64,000 bases of DNA from Pseudomonas sp. Z8(2022) (GCF_025837155.1 NZ_CP107549.1:4030001-4094000); one strand, 5' to 3'. Counted from the first letter of the stretch, positions 9,165 through 18,016 are shown. Numbers and translations are program-made. Notes: generated by a model not told the origin, from the sequence alone.

Positions 9165-9734
9165 ATGAAGAACTCAGCCCCCACCTCGCTCAAGCACCAT
9201 TTCCTGATCGCCATGCCGCATATGGCCGATCCGAATTTTGCGCAGACCGTTACCTATCTGGTCGAACACAACGAACAGGGGGCGATGGGCCTGGTGATCA
9301 ACAAGCCCAACGGCCTCAACCTGGCCGACGTGCTGGAGCAGTTACGCCCTGACGAGGAGCCCGCAGCGCTGTGCCACAGCCTGCCGATCTTCGCGGGCGG
9401 CCCGGTACAGACTGATCGCGGCTTCGTTCTGCATCCGCTCGGCCCGCAGTTCCAGGCGACACTGGAGCTGGGCGAGCTGGGACTTTCGACCTCCCAGGAC
9501 GTGCTGTTCGCCATCGCCGACGGCAGCGGCCCGGAGCGTTACCTGATCACCCTCGGCTACGCCGGCTGGGAAGCGGGGCAACTGGAAGCCGAGCTGGCCG
9601 ACAACGCCTGGCTGACCTGCCCTGCCGACAGCAGCATTCTCTTCGACCTGCCTTACGACCAGCGCCTCAATGCCGCTGCAGCACGCCTGGGAGTCAACCT
9701 CAGCCTGCTGACCTCGCAGGTCGGGCACGCCTGA
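9165..9734 (+). CDS. algH: YqgE/AlgH family protein
   Basis: Small cytoplasmic UPF0301 protein. AlgH was named as an alginate regulator in P. aeruginosa; its biochemical role is not settled. 189 residues from MKNSAPTSLKHHFLIAMPHM, the family length. The frame extends to 9129, but those 12 residues are not conserved. Motifs: NEQGAMGLVINKP, GGPVQTDRGFVLH, GYAGWEAGQLEAEL, NAWLTCPAD. It overlaps ruvX by one base (TGATG), so the two are probably cotranslated. Confidence 0.92.
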   Translation: MKNSAPTSLKHHFLIAMPHMADPNFAQTVTYLVEHNEQGAMGLVINKPNGLNLADVLEQLRPDEEPAALCHSLPIFAGGPVQTDRGFVLHPLGPQFQATLELGELGLSTSQDVLFAIADGSGPERYLITLGYAGWEAGQLEAELADNAWLTCPADSSILFDLPYDQRLNAAAARLGVNLSLLTSQVGHA

Positions 9735-10168
9735 TGAGCGACAAGCCACTGCGCCTGCTGCTCGGCTTCGACTACGGCACCAAGCAGATCGGCGTCGCTG
9801 TCGGCCAGGTGATCACCGGCCAGGCACGCGAACTGTGCGTGCTCAAGGCGCAAAATGGCGTGCCTGACTGGAGCCGCGTCGAGGCGCTGATCAAGGAATG
9901 GCAACCGGACGCCGTGGTCGTCGGCCTGCCGCTGAACATGGACGGCACCCCGAGCGAGATGAGCGCCCGCGCCGAGAAGTTCGCGCGCCGCCTCAACGGC
10001 CGCTTCAACCTGCCTGCCTACACCCACGACGAGCGCCTGACCACCTTCGAAGCCAAGGGCCAGCGCCTGCGCGAAGGCCAGAGTGGCGGCTATCGCGAGC
10101 GCCCGGTCGATGCCATTGCCGCCGCCCTGCTGCTGCAGGGATGGCTAGAGGAAAACTGCACGGTCTGA
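9734..10168 (+). CDS. ruvX: RuvX/YqgF, RNase H-fold nuclease
   Basis: Holliday-junction resolvase-like protein, implicated in 16S rRNA maturation in E. coli. 144 residues. RNase H-fold signatures are GFDYGTKQIGVAVG (first Asp), VVVGLPLNMDG, TYDE-type HDERLTTFEA and the final DAIAAALLLQ (last Asp). It is translationally coupled to algH. The pyr genes follow after a 146-base structured gap. Confidence 0.94.
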   Translation: MSDKPLRLLLGFDYGTKQIGVAVGQVITGQARELCVLKAQNGVPDWSRVEALIKEWQPDAVVVGLPLNMDGTPSEMSARAEKFARRLNGRFNLPAYTHDERLTTFEAKGQRLREGQSGGYRERPVDAIAAALLLQGWLEENCTV

Positions 10169-10198
10169 GAGCTACCTGCGTTGCCGATGCTGCGTTAC

Positions 10199-10255
10199 AA
10201 ACAGGCTCGGAATGCTCATTTACAACTCGTAAACTGCGCTTCCTCGCCTGTTTTT
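10199..10255 (+). promoter_or_regulatory. Long imperfect hairpin ending in a T-run, before pyrR
   Basis: Outer arms AAACAGGC (10199-10206) and GCCTGTTT (10246-10253) pair perfectly. The stem continues inward through GGAA/TTCC, and an inner TTTAC/GTAAA pair closes the apex. The right arm runs straight into TTTTT, the layout of an intrinsic terminator or attenuator. It is 60 bases upstream of pyrR. The sequence also resembles, from memory, a dispersed intergenic element of Pseudomonas genomes. Either a pyr attenuator or a mobile-type repeat acting as the ruvX terminator. Confidence 0.5.
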
Positions 10256-10314
10256 GCCTTGCCTCGGCGGCCTCGCCTACGCTCTCAGAAGCTGTTCATA
10301 TTTGGAGTTTCGCC

Positions 10315-10818
10315 ATGCTACCCAACCCCAACGACCTGCTGCCGGCCATGGCCAGTGCGCTGACCCAGCACCTCAATCAGCGCCAGATCAGCGAGCCGCG
10401 CTTCATCGGCATCCGCACTGGCGGCGTCTGGGTCGCCCAGGCCCTGCTGCAGGCGCTGGGCCGCGATGACGCCCTTGGCATCCTCGACGTGTCCTTCTAC
10501 CGCGACGACTTCACCCAGAACGGCCTGCACCCGCAGGTGCAGCCGTCGGAGCTGCCGTTCGAGATCGAAGGCCAGCACCTGGTGCTGATCGACGACGTAT
10601 TGATGAGCGGGCGCACCATCCGCGCCGCGCTGAACGAACTGTTCGACTATGGTCGCCCGGCCAGCGTGACCCTGGTCAGCCTGCTCGACCTCAATGCCCG
10701 CGAACTGCCGATTCGCCCCGACGTGGTCGGCGCCACCCTGTCGCTGGCAGCCAACGAGCGGGTAAAATTGTCCGGCCCCACGCCGCTGACCCTCGAACTC
10801 CAGACGCTCGCCAACTGA
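10315..10818 (+). CDS. pyrR: PyrR, uracil phosphoribosyltransferase / pyr regulator
   Basis: Type I phosphoribosyltransferase fold that regulates pyrimidine genes and may convert uracil to UMP. 167 residues from MLPNPNDLLPAM, preceded by a GGAG site. The PRPP loop is VLIDDVLMSGRTIRAAL. RDDFTQNGLHPQV is typical of PyrR, and the C-terminus ends LELQTLAN. Upstream in-frame codons run back into ruvX and are not part of the protein. pyrB follows after 11 bases, so pyrR-pyrB-pyrC' form an operon. Confidence 0.93.
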   Translation: MLPNPNDLLPAMASALTQHLNQRQISEPRFIGIRTGGVWVAQALLQALGRDDALGILDVSFYRDDFTQNGLHPQVQPSELPFEIEGQHLVLIDDVLMSGRTIRAALNELFDYGRPASVTLVSLLDLNARELPIRPDVVGATLSLAANERVKLSGPTPLTLELQTLAN

Positions 10819-10829
10819 GACTTCCCGCG

Positions 10830-11837
10830 ATGACGCCACTCGCCGCCAAGCGCCCGCTGCAACTGAATGACCAAGGTCAGTTGCGCCACTTTCTCTCACT
10901 CGACGGCCTGCCCCGTGAGCTGCTGACCGAAATCCTCGACACCGCCGACTCCTTCCTCGAAGTCGGTGCGCGCGCGGTGAAGAAGGTCCCGCTGCTGCGC
11001 GGCAAGACCGTGTGCAACGTGTTCTTCGAGAACTCCACGCGCACCCGCACCACCTTCGAGCTGGCCGCCCAGCGCCTGTCGGCCGACGTCATCAGCCTCA
11101 ACGTCTCGACCAGCTCCACCAGCAAGGGCGAGACGCTGTTCGACACTCTGCGCAACCTCGAAGCGATGGCCGCCGACATCTTCGTCGTGCGCCATGCCGA
11201 CTCCGGCGCCGCGCACTTCATCGCCGAACATGTGTGCCCGAACCTGGCGATCATCAACGGTGGCGATGGCCGTCATGCGCACCCGACCCAGGGCATGCTC
11301 GACATGCTCACCATCCGCCGCCACAAGGGCGACTTCGAAAAACTCTCGGTGGCCATCGTCGGCGACATCCTGCACTCGCGGGTGGCGCGCTCGAACATGC
11401 TGGCGCTGAAAACCCTGGGCTGCCCGGATATCCGCGTGATCGCCCCGAAGACCCTGCTGCCCGTCGGTCTGGAGGAAAGCTACGGCGTGCGCGTATTCAG
11501 CGACGCCAGTGAAGGCCTCAAGGACGTCGACGTGGTGATCATGCTGCGCCTGCAGCGCGAGCGCATGCAGGGCGGCCTGCTGCCCAGCGAAGGCGAGTTC
11601 TATCGCCTGTTCGGCCTCACCGAGCAACGCCTCAAGCTGGCCAAGCCGGATGCGCTGGTGATGCACCCTGGGCCGATCAACCGCGGCGTGGAGATCGAAT
11701 CGGCGGTGGCCGACGGCCCGCAATCGGTGATTCTCAATCAGGTCACCTACGGCATCGCCATCCGCATGGCCGTGCTGTCTATGGCCATGAGCGGGCAGAC
11801 CGCGCAACGTCAACTCAACGCCGAGGAGGCCAACTGA
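10830..11837 (+). CDS. pyrB: Aspartate carbamoyltransferase catalytic chain
   Basis: Condenses carbamoyl phosphate with aspartate in UMP synthesis. 335 residues, the size of Pseudomonas PyrB, which carries an N-terminal extension compared with E. coli. Carbamoyl-phosphate loop FFENSTRTRTTFE; 80s-loop-like STSSTSKGETL; aspartate site MHPGPINRGVEI. In pseudomonads this chain forms a dodecamer with the inactive dihydroorotase encoded next; the stop overlaps that gene's ATG by one base, consistent with equal synthesis. Confidence 0.97.
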   Translation: MTPLAAKRPLQLNDQGQLRHFLSLDGLPRELLTEILDTADSFLEVGARAVKKVPLLRGKTVCNVFFENSTRTRTTFELAAQRLSADVISLNVSTSSTSKGETLFDTLRNLEAMAADIFVVRHADSGAAHFIAEHVCPNLAIINGGDGRHAHPTQGMLDMLTIRRHKGDFEKLSVAIVGDILHSRVARSNMLALKTLGCPDIRVIAPKTLLPVGLEESYGVRVFSDASEGLKDVDVVIMLRLQRERMQGGLLPSEGEFYRLFGLTEQRLKLAKPDALVMHPGPINRGVEIESAVADGPQSVILNQVTYGIAIRMAVLSMAMSGQTAQRQLNAEEAN

Positions 11838-13108
11838 TGCGTACCGCAATCCTCGGCGCCCGCGTGATCGACCCGGCCAGCAGCCTGGATCAGATCAGCG
11901 ATCTGTATGTCGACGGCGGCAAGCTGGCCGCCATCGGCCAGGCGCCAGCCGGCTTCACTGCCGACCAGACCCTCGACGCCCAGGGCCTGGTCGCCGCACC
12001 GGGCCTGGTCGACCTGTCGGTGGCCCTGCGCGAGCCGGGCTACAGCCGCAAGGGCAGCATCGCCACGGAAACCCTGGCTGCAGCCGCCGGCGGGGTCACC
12101 AGCCTGTGCTGCCCGCCGCTCACCAAGCCGGTGCTGGATACCTCGGCCGTGGCCGAGCTGATCCTCGACCGCGCCCGCGAAGCCGGGCATACCAAGGTTT
12201 TCCCGATTGGCGCGCTGAGCAAGGGCCTGGCTGGCGAACAGCTCGCCGAGCTGGTCGCCCTGCGTGACGCCGGCTGCGTGGCCTTCGGCAACGGACTGAC
12301 CAACTTCGCCAGCACCCGCAGCCTGCGTCGCGCACTGGAATATGCCGCCACCTTCGATCTGCAGGTGGTTTTCCACTCGCAGGACGCCGATCTGGCCGAA
12401 GGCGGCCTGGCCCACGAAGGTCCGACCGCCAGTTTCCTCGGCCTGGCCGGCATCCCGGAAACCGCCGAAACCGTGGCCCTGGCCCGTGACCTGCTGCTGG
12501 TGGAACAGAGCGGCGTACGCGCACACTTCAGCCAGATCACCAGCGCCCGCGGTGCCGAGCTGATCGCCGCCGCCCAGGCCCGCGGCCTGCCGGTGACCGC
12601 CGATGTGGCGCTGTATCAGCTGATACTCACCGACGAGGCGCTGATCGATTTCTCCAGTCTCTACCACGTGCAGCCGCCGCTGCGCTCGCGCGCCGACCGT
12701 GAGGGTCTGCGCGAGGCCGTGAAAGCCGGGGTGATCTCGGCCATCGCCAGCCACCACCAGCCGCACGAACTCGATGCCAAGCTGGCGCCCTTCGCCGCCA
12801 CCGAGCCGGGCATCAGCAGTGTGCAACTGCTGCTGCCACTGGCCCTGAGCCTGGTACAGGACGGCTTGCTCGATCTGCCGACACTGCTGGCGCGTCTGTC
12901 CAGCGGCCCCGCCGCTGCACTGCGTCTGCCGGCCGGCAGCCTGAGCGTCGGCAACGCTGCCGATATCGTGCTGTTCGACCCGCAAGCCTCGACCGTGGCC
13001 GGCGAGCAGTGGTACTCCAAGGGCAGCAACTGCCCGTTCATCGGCCATTGCCTGCCCGGCGCTGTGCGTTACACGCTGGTCGACGGGCATATCAGCTACC
13101 AGAGCTGA
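11837..13108 (+). CDS. pyrC': Dihydroorotase-like inactive subunit PyrC' (PyrX)
   Basis: Amidohydrolase-fold partner of aspartate carbamoyltransferase. 423 residues. Where active dihydroorotases have the zinc-binding His-x-His after PGLVDL, this protein has Ser61-Val62-Ala63 (PGLVDLSVALREPG). The substrate-binding RE is kept but the metal ligands are lost, so a structural rather than catalytic role follows, as known for Pseudomonas PyrC'. The coupled one-base overlap with pyrB supports a fixed complex. A terminator-like hairpin follows the stop. Confidence 0.93.
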   Translation: MRTAILGARVIDPASSLDQISDLYVDGGKLAAIGQAPAGFTADQTLDAQGLVAAPGLVDLSVALREPGYSRKGSIATETLAAAAGGVTSLCCPPLTKPVLDTSAVAELILDRAREAGHTKVFPIGALSKGLAGEQLAELVALRDAGCVAFGNGLTNFASTRSLRRALEYAATFDLQVVFHSQDADLAEGGLAHEGPTASFLGLAGIPETAETVALARDLLLVEQSGVRAHFSQITSARGAELIAAAQARGLPVTADVALYQLILTDEALIDFSSLYHVQPPLRSRADREGLREAVKAGVISAIASHHQPHELDAKLAPFAATEPGISSVQLLLPLALSLVQDGLLDLPTLLARLSSGPAAALRLPAGSLSVGNAADIVLFDPQASTVAGEQWYSKGSNCPFIGHCLPGAVRYTLVDGHISYQS

Positions 13109-13115
13109 GCCTTCC

Positions 13116-13137
13116 GAGCCCGCCGCCTGGCGGGCTC
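13116..13137 (+). terminator. Hairpin terminator after pyrC'
   Basis: Nine-base perfect arms (GAGCCCGCC / GGCGGGCTC) around GCCT, eight bases past the stop. The following GCCTCTCA has only a weak pyrimidine tail, so termination may be partial. Confidence 0.6.
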
Positions 13138-13349
13138 GCCTCTCATAGGCGACGCCCCCTTACAACGCTCATCCCATCCGCGACACGCCCCACTCTCGGC
13201 ACGACATTGGACGAATGCGTGACTCAACGGTCATGATCCTCGTCAGGTTAGGCAGCCGAAATTTTCAAACGCCAACGCCCTATGACCCCATCCGCGCCAG
13301 GAGGCGCCGGCCTGGCGTCGCGCTGGCCTTGTTCAGGAGCTTTTGAGTT

Positions 13350-15257
13350 ATGTCGCGCTTACCTGTGATCGTGGGTTTTGGGGGTTACAACGCAGCCGGG
13401 CGCAGCTCCTTCCATCATGGTTTCCGTCGTACCGTGCAGGAGTCGCTGGAACCCCGGGCGCGTCAGGAAACCCTGGCCGGGCTGGCGCAGATGATGAAGC
13501 TGGTGCGCGTGGTCGATGGCCAGTACCAGGATCAGGATGGCCAGCCGCTGAGCCTGGCCGAGATCGAGAGCCGCTACGCCAGGCAGATCCTCGCCGGCAC
13601 CCTGGTGCGCCGCATCGAGAAGCAGCATCTGGACCCGGACGCCGCGCACTGGCAGAAAAGCATCGGTGTCGCCCCCGCCAACGGCGCCAGCCTGAGCTTC
13701 GTCACCCAGCGCAAGCAATTGCCCGAACCGCTGCCGGCCAACTGGTCGGTGGAAGAACTCGAAGGCAATGAAGTGCGCATCACCCTGCACGACAGCTGCG
13801 AATTCAAGGTCGACAGCTACCGCCCGCTGGCGGTGAAATCCGCCGGCCAGTTGCCCACCGGCTTCGAGCCGAGTGAGCTGTACAACGCCCGTTTCCACCC
13901 GCGCGGTCTGGCCATGACCGTGGTCGGTGTCACCGACGCGCTGCGCTCGGTGGGCATCGACTGGCAACGCATCGTCCAGCACGTCGCACCGGACGAGATC
14001 GCGGTGTTCGCCAGCTGCATCATGAGCCAGCTCGACGAGAACGGCTTCGGCGGCATGATGCAGTCGCGCCTGAAGGGCGGCCGCGTTACCGCCAAACAGC
14101 TGGCCCTGGGTCTGAACACCATGCCGGCCGACTTCATCAACGCCTACGTGCTCGGCAGCGTCGGCACCACCGGCAGCATCACCGGCGCCTGCGCCACCTT
14201 CCTCTACAACCTGCAGAAGGGCATCGAACAGATCGCCGCCGGCAAGGCCCGCGTGGTCATCGTCGGCAGCAGCGAGGCGCCGATCAATCAGGAGTGCATC
14301 GAGGGCTACGGCGCCATGGGCGCACTGGCGACCGAAGAAGGCCTGCGCCAGATCGAAGGCAAGAGCGAGGTGGACTTCCGCCGTGCCAGCCGCCCGTTCG
14401 GCGACAACTGCGGTTTCACCCTGGCCGAGGCCTGCCAGTTCGTGGTGCTGATGGACGACGAGCTGGCCCTGGAACTGGGCGCCGACATTCACGGCGCGGT
14501 GCCGGACGTGTTCATCAACGCCGACGGTTTCAAGAAGTCCATCTCCGCCCCCGGCCCGGGCAACTACCTGACCGTGGCCAAGGCCGTGGCCAGCGCCGTG
14601 CAACTGCTCGGCCTGGACGCCGTGCGCCAGCGCAGCTTCGTTCACGCCCACGGTTCCAGTACACCGGCCAACCGCGTCACCGAATCGGAAATCCTCGACC
14701 GTGTCGCCGCCGCCTTCGGCATCGAGCAATGGCCGGTTACCGCGGTGAAGGCGTTCGTCGGCCATTCCCTGGCCACCGCCAGCGGCGACCAAGTGATCGG
14801 CGCCCTCGGCGCCTTCAAGTACGGCATCGTGCCCGGCCTGAAGACCATCGACGCCGTCGCCGGTGACGTGCATCAGGAGCACCTGAGCCTTTCCACTGTC
14901 GATCGCAAGGTCGGCGAGAATGCGCTGGACGTGGCCTTCATCAACTCCAAGGGCTTCGGCGGCAACAATGCCAGCGCCCTGGTACTGGCCCCGCACGTGG
15001 TCGAGCGCATGCTGCGCAAGCGTCACGGCCAGGCTGCCTTCGACGCCTATCTGGCGCGCCGCGAGGGCACCCGTGCTGCCGCAGCCGCCTACGACCAGCA
15101 GGCGCTGCTGGGCAAGCTGGACATCATCTACAACTTCGGCAAGGACATGATCGACGACCAGGCGATCTCCATCAGCACCGAGGAGATCAAGGTGCCCGGC
15201 TTCGACCAGCCGCTGGTGTTCAGGAAGGACGCGCGTTACAGCGATATGCTCGATTGA
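13350..15257 (+). CDS. fabY: FabY, beta-ketoacyl-ACP synthase of fatty acid initiation
   Basis: Condenses acetyl-CoA with malonyl-ACP; in P. aeruginosa FabY replaces FabH as the main starter enzyme. 635 residues, close to the 634 of the P. aeruginosa protein and much longer than FabB/F because of an N-terminal extension of about 180 residues. Active-site Cys281 in GSITGACATFLYN, His434 in FVHAHGSSTP and His472 in VGHSLATAS are all in place. AGGAG lies 11 bases before the ATG. It is monocistronic, with a REP-type inverted repeat after the stop. Confidence 0.95.
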   Translation: MSRLPVIVGFGGYNAAGRSSFHHGFRRTVQESLEPRARQETLAGLAQMMKLVRVVDGQYQDQDGQPLSLAEIESRYARQILAGTLVRRIEKQHLDPDAAHWQKSIGVAPANGASLSFVTQRKQLPEPLPANWSVEELEGNEVRITLHDSCEFKVDSYRPLAVKSAGQLPTGFEPSELYNARFHPRGLAMTVVGVTDALRSVGIDWQRIVQHVAPDEIAVFASCIMSQLDENGFGGMMQSRLKGGRVTAKQLALGLNTMPADFINAYVLGSVGTTGSITGACATFLYNLQKGIEQIAAGKARVVIVGSSEAPINQECIEGYGAMGALATEEGLRQIEGKSEVDFRRASRPFGDNCGFTLAEACQFVVLMDDELALELGADIHGAVPDVFINADGFKKSISAPGPGNYLTVAKAVASAVQLLGLDAVRQRSFVHAHGSSTPANRVTESEILDRVAAAFGIEQWPVTAVKAFVGHSLATASGDQVIGALGAFKYGIVPGLKTIDAVAGDVHQEHLSLSTVDRKVGENALDVAFINSKGFGGNNASALVLAPHVVERMLRKRHGQAAFDAYLARREGTRAAAAAYDQQALLGKLDIIYNFGKDMIDDQAISISTEEIKVPGFDQPLVFRKDARYSDMLD

Positions 15258-15268
15258 ACATAGCACGA

Positions 15269-15347
15269 GCGTAGGAGCGGCTTCAGCCGCGATTCCTTCC
15301 CGAGGGGCGGCGTACGGCAAACTTCGCGGCTGAAGCCGCTCCTACGC
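15269..15347. repeat. REP-type inverted repeat between fabY and cysQ
   Basis: 24-base arms (15269-15292 and 15324-15347), perfect complements, containing GTAGGAGCGGCTTCAGCCGCG and its reverse. This is the common Pseudomonas REP/BIME form. It separates the convergent fabY and cysQ genes and could end transcription in both directions. Degenerate relatives lie near 28385, 54607 and 60888. Confidence 0.85.
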
Positions 15348-15355
15348 CAAGGGCC

Positions 15356-16180
15356 TTAGGATCGTAGGTTGCGTGCCAGCTCGATCAGCTCGCCCCGCCA
15401 AGGCGCCACAGCCGGCAGCGCCAGAAATGACGGATTGAGGAAGGATTCGCGCGCCTCGTAGGTCAGCGGCTCACCGGCGAGATTCAGCACCTCGCCACCG
15501 GCCCCCTCCAGCACGCCCTGCGCGGCGGCGGTGTCCCACTGCGAGGTGGGCGCTAGACGCGGATAGCAGTCGGCATTGCCTTCGGCCAGCAGGCAGAACT
15601 TCAACGAACTGCCGATACTGGCCAGTGCCGGCTCACCGAAACGTTCAGCCAGCCCCGCGAGCAGGGTTTCCTGCGCCGGGCTCGAATGGCGCTTGCTGGC
15701 CACCAGCGTGAAACCTTGTGCCGGCGCCAGACGCACGCGGATCGGTGTTTGTTCACCTGGCACCTCGCTGCACCAGGCGCCCAGGCCAGCACCGCCGTAA
15801 TAGCAGCGGCCGCTGGCCGGAATGCCGACCACACCGAAGATCACGCGACCCTGCTCGATCAGCGCGACATTGACAGTGAACTCCTCCGACCCGGCGATGA
15901 ACTCCTTGGTGCCATCAAGCGGATCGACCAGCCACCAGCGCGTCCAGGCGGCACGCTCGGCCAGCGGAATATTGGCCGCTTCCTCCGACAGCACCGGAAT
16001 ATCCGGCGCCAGCGCGCGCAGACCGTCGACCAGGATGTGGTGGGCAGCCAGGTCGGCAGCGGTGACCGGCGAGGCATCGGCCTTCTCCGTCACCGCCACG
16101 TCGCTGCGCCAATACGGCAGAATCGCCGCGCCGGCGGCCCGCACCCGTTCGATCACAGGAGCAATGAAGGGATGGTTCAC
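15356..16180 (-). CDS. cysQ: CysQ, 3'(2'),5'-bisphosphate nucleotidase
   Basis: Removes the 3'-phosphate of PAP (adenosine 3',5'-bisphosphate), a by-product of sulfate assimilation, giving AMP. 274 residues. Inositol-monophosphatase fold: metal-binding Glu in VLSEEA, signature VDPLDGTKEF, and the later metal Asp in SQWDTAAAQ. It overlaps nudE by four bases (ATGA), so the two form a translationally coupled pair. Confidence 0.95.
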   Translation of the reverse strand: MNHPFIAPVIERVRAAGAAILPYWRSDVAVTEKADASPVTAADLAAHHILVDGLRALAPDIPVLSEEAANIPLAERAAWTRWWLVDPLDGTKEFIAGSEEFTVNVALIEQGRVIFGVVGIPASGRCYYGGAGLGAWCSEVPGEQTPIRVRLAPAQGFTLVASKRHSSPAQETLLAGLAERFGEPALASIGSSLKFCLLAEGNADCYPRLAPTSQWDTAAAQGVLEGAGGEVLNLAGEPLTYEARESFLNPSFLALPAVAPWRGELIELARNLRS

Positions 16181-16743
16181 GGGCGGAACTCCCCGCGCTG
16201 AGTGAGCAGATCGCGTACCAGGTACAAGGCTGCCAGCGCGCGCCCCTCGCTGAACTGCTCGTGCTGGGCCAGGCTCGACAGCTCGCGCAGGCTGATGCGA
16301 TCGACCCGCATCGGCTCGGGCTCGTCACCGGGCAGACGTTCCTCGTACAGGTTGCGCGCCAGCACCACCTGAATCTTCTGGCTCATGTAGCCAGGCGACA
16401 GACTCAGTTCGGTGATGTATTCCAGCTCGTGCGCACCAAACCCCGCCTCCTCCTTGAGCTCGCGATTGGCCGCCACCAGCACGTCTTCCCCCGGTTCGAT
16501 CAGGCCCTTGGGCAGCGACAGCTGGTAGTCGTCGGTGCCGCCGCAGTATTCCTCGACCAGCACGGCGTGCTCGGCATCGAGCATCGCCACCACCATCACC
16601 GCACCATAACCGGCGCCCTTGCCCACCAGTCGCTCATAGGTGCGCTCGGTACCGTTGGAGAAACGCAACTGCACCTCCTCGACACGGAACAGGCGGCTGC
16701 TGGCGACGATCTCGCGGGCGAGAACCGTAGGTTTTTGACGCAT
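16177..16743 (-). CDS. nudE: NudE, ADP compounds hydrolase (Nudix)
   Basis: Hydrolyses ADP-ribose, Ap3A and NADH in E. coli. 188 residues from MRQKPTVLAREI; the 12 in-frame codons upstream to 16779 are not conserved and are G-poor at the ribosome site. The Nudix box runs from GLIEPGEDVL through REL to KEEAGFGA with all key Glu residues. It starts about 120 bases from the divergent yrfG gene and is coupled to cysQ. Confidence 0.94.
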   Translation of the reverse strand: MRQKPTVLAREIVASSRLFRVEEVQLRFSNGTERTYERLVGKGAGYGAVMVVAMLDAEHAVLVEEYCGGTDDYQLSLPKGLIEPGEDVLVAANRELKEEAGFGAHELEYITELSLSPGYMSQKIQVVLARNLYEERLPGDEPEPMRVDRISLRELSSLAQHEQFSEGRALAALYLVRDLLTQRGEFRP

Positions 16744-16866
16744 GGGGCGACTCCTTGGCGAGACCTGGTCGGGTATCATACAGCGGCTTTTGCGATTATC
16801 CCGGCGCAGATTGCACGTTCGCGACGCGCGCCGGCAGATTCACGACTTTCATCACCTGGCGCGCCC

Positions 16867-17532
16867 ATGCCCTCACTACCCTGGCACCAGATCGACACAG
16901 TCCTGCTGGACATGGATGGCACCCTGCTCGACCTGCACTTCGACAATCATTTCTGGCTCAGGCACCTGCCGCAACGCTATGCCGAGCATCACGGCATCAG
17001 CCTCGCGCTGGCCGAGGCCGAGCTGCTGCCGCTGTTTCGCCAACACGCCGGCACGCTGAACTGGTACTGCACGGATTTCTGGAGCCGCGAACTGAAGCTG
17101 TCGATCCGCGAGCTCAAACGCGAGGTTGCTCACCTGATTGCCCTGCGCCCGGATGCCGAGATGTTTCTGCGTGCGCTACGTGAGGCCGGCAAGCGCGTGG
17201 TACTGATCACCAACGCTCACCGCGACTCGCTGTCGCTGAAGATGGAGCAGGTGCAACTGGCAACCTGGTTCGAGCGGATGATCAGCTCCCACGACTACGG
17301 TTTTCCCAAGGAAGACCAGCAGTTCTGGTTCGCCCTGCGCCAGGACGTCGACTTCGACCCGGCGCGCAGCCTGTTCATCGATGACAGCCTGCCGATTCTG
17401 CGCAGTGCCGGTCAGTTCGGCGTCGCCCATCTGCTTGCCGTGCGCCAGCCGGACAGCCAGAGCGGGCCGAAGAACACCGAGGAGTTCGCTGCGGTAGAGG
17501 ATTACCGGGCATTGCTGCAAGGCCTCGAATAG
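16867..17532 (+). CDS. yrfG: YrfG-like HAD-family nucleotidase (GMP/IMP)
   Basis: HAD-superfamily phosphatase; E. coli YrfG prefers GMP and IMP. 221 residues from MPSLPWHQID. Nucleophile motif LLDMDGTLLD, motif II VLITNAH, motif III Lys near GFPKEDQQ, motif IV FIDDSLPIL. The frame is open far upstream (from 16261), but that region is the reverse strand of nudE. A hairpin terminator follows the stop. Confidence 0.9.
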   Translation: MPSLPWHQIDTVLLDMDGTLLDLHFDNHFWLRHLPQRYAEHHGISLALAEAELLPLFRQHAGTLNWYCTDFWSRELKLSIRELKREVAHLIALRPDAEMFLRALREAGKRVVLITNAHRDSLSLKMEQVQLATWFERMISSHDYGFPKEDQQFWFALRQDVDFDPARSLFIDDSLPILRSAGQFGVAHLLAVRQPDSQSGPKNTEEFAAVEDYRALLQGLE

Positions 17533-17544
17533 CCCTGACGCAAG

Positions 17545-17568
17545 GCGGGAAGCCTGGGCGCTTCCCGC
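17545..17568. terminator. Hairpin between convergent yrfG and lysM
   Basis: Perfect nine-base arms GCGGGAAGC / GCTTCCCGC with a six-base loop, in the 46-base gap between convergent genes. There is no long T-run on either side; it is probably a shared weak terminator. Confidence 0.6.
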
Positions 17569-17578
17569 ACGGGTCCGG

Positions 17579-18016
17579 TCACTCGGGGATGCGCAGGACC
17601 TGACCCGGATAGATCTTGTCCGGATGGCTGAGCATCGGTTTGTTCGCCTCGAATATCTTCATGTAGGCGTTGGCATTTCCGTACTCGGCCTTGGCGATGG
17701 CACTGAGGGTGTCGCCCTTCTTCACCGTGACGAAGCGCGCCTCGGGTGCCGCCGCGGCGACACTGATGCGATCCTCCACCTCGGCGACACCGGCGACATT
17801 GCCCAGGGCCAGAAGAATTTTCTCCTTCTCTTCCTGGCTGGCCACCTCGCCGGCGGCGATCACCTTGTCGCCCTCGACGCTGACCTGAATGTTCGGGTTA
17901 CCCAGGCCTACCTTGGCCACATGCTCCTTGAGCGATTCGGCGGCCTGCGCCTCCTGGCCGACCAGCGATTCCCACAGCTTGACTCCGGCTTCTTTGACAA
18001 ACGCGAACATACCCAT
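17579..18016 (-). CDS. lysM: BON-LysM protein, Kbp/YgaU-like potassium-binding protein
   Basis: 145 residues with no signal peptide, so cytoplasmic. The BON domain is about 25-88 (VEGDKVIAAGEVASQEEKEK, VAGVAEVEDRI) and the LysM domain about 94-143 (FVTVKKGDTLSAIAKAEYGN, IYPGQVLRIP). E. coli Kbp with this architecture binds K+ and helps growth at high K+; the same role is inferred here. Transcribed alone. Confidence 0.9.
   Translation of the reverse strand: MGMFAFVKEAGVKLWESLVGQEAQAAESLKEHVAKVGLGNPNIQVSVEGDKVIAAGEVASQEEKEKILLALGNVAGVAEVEDRISVAAAAPEARFVTVKKGDTLSAIAKAEYGNANAYMKIFEANKPMLSHPDKIYPGQVLRIPE

Noticed and set aside
16261..16866. N-terminal extension of the YrfG frame
   Set aside because: Lies on the reverse strand of nudE; the HAD motif begins only after the ATG at 16867.
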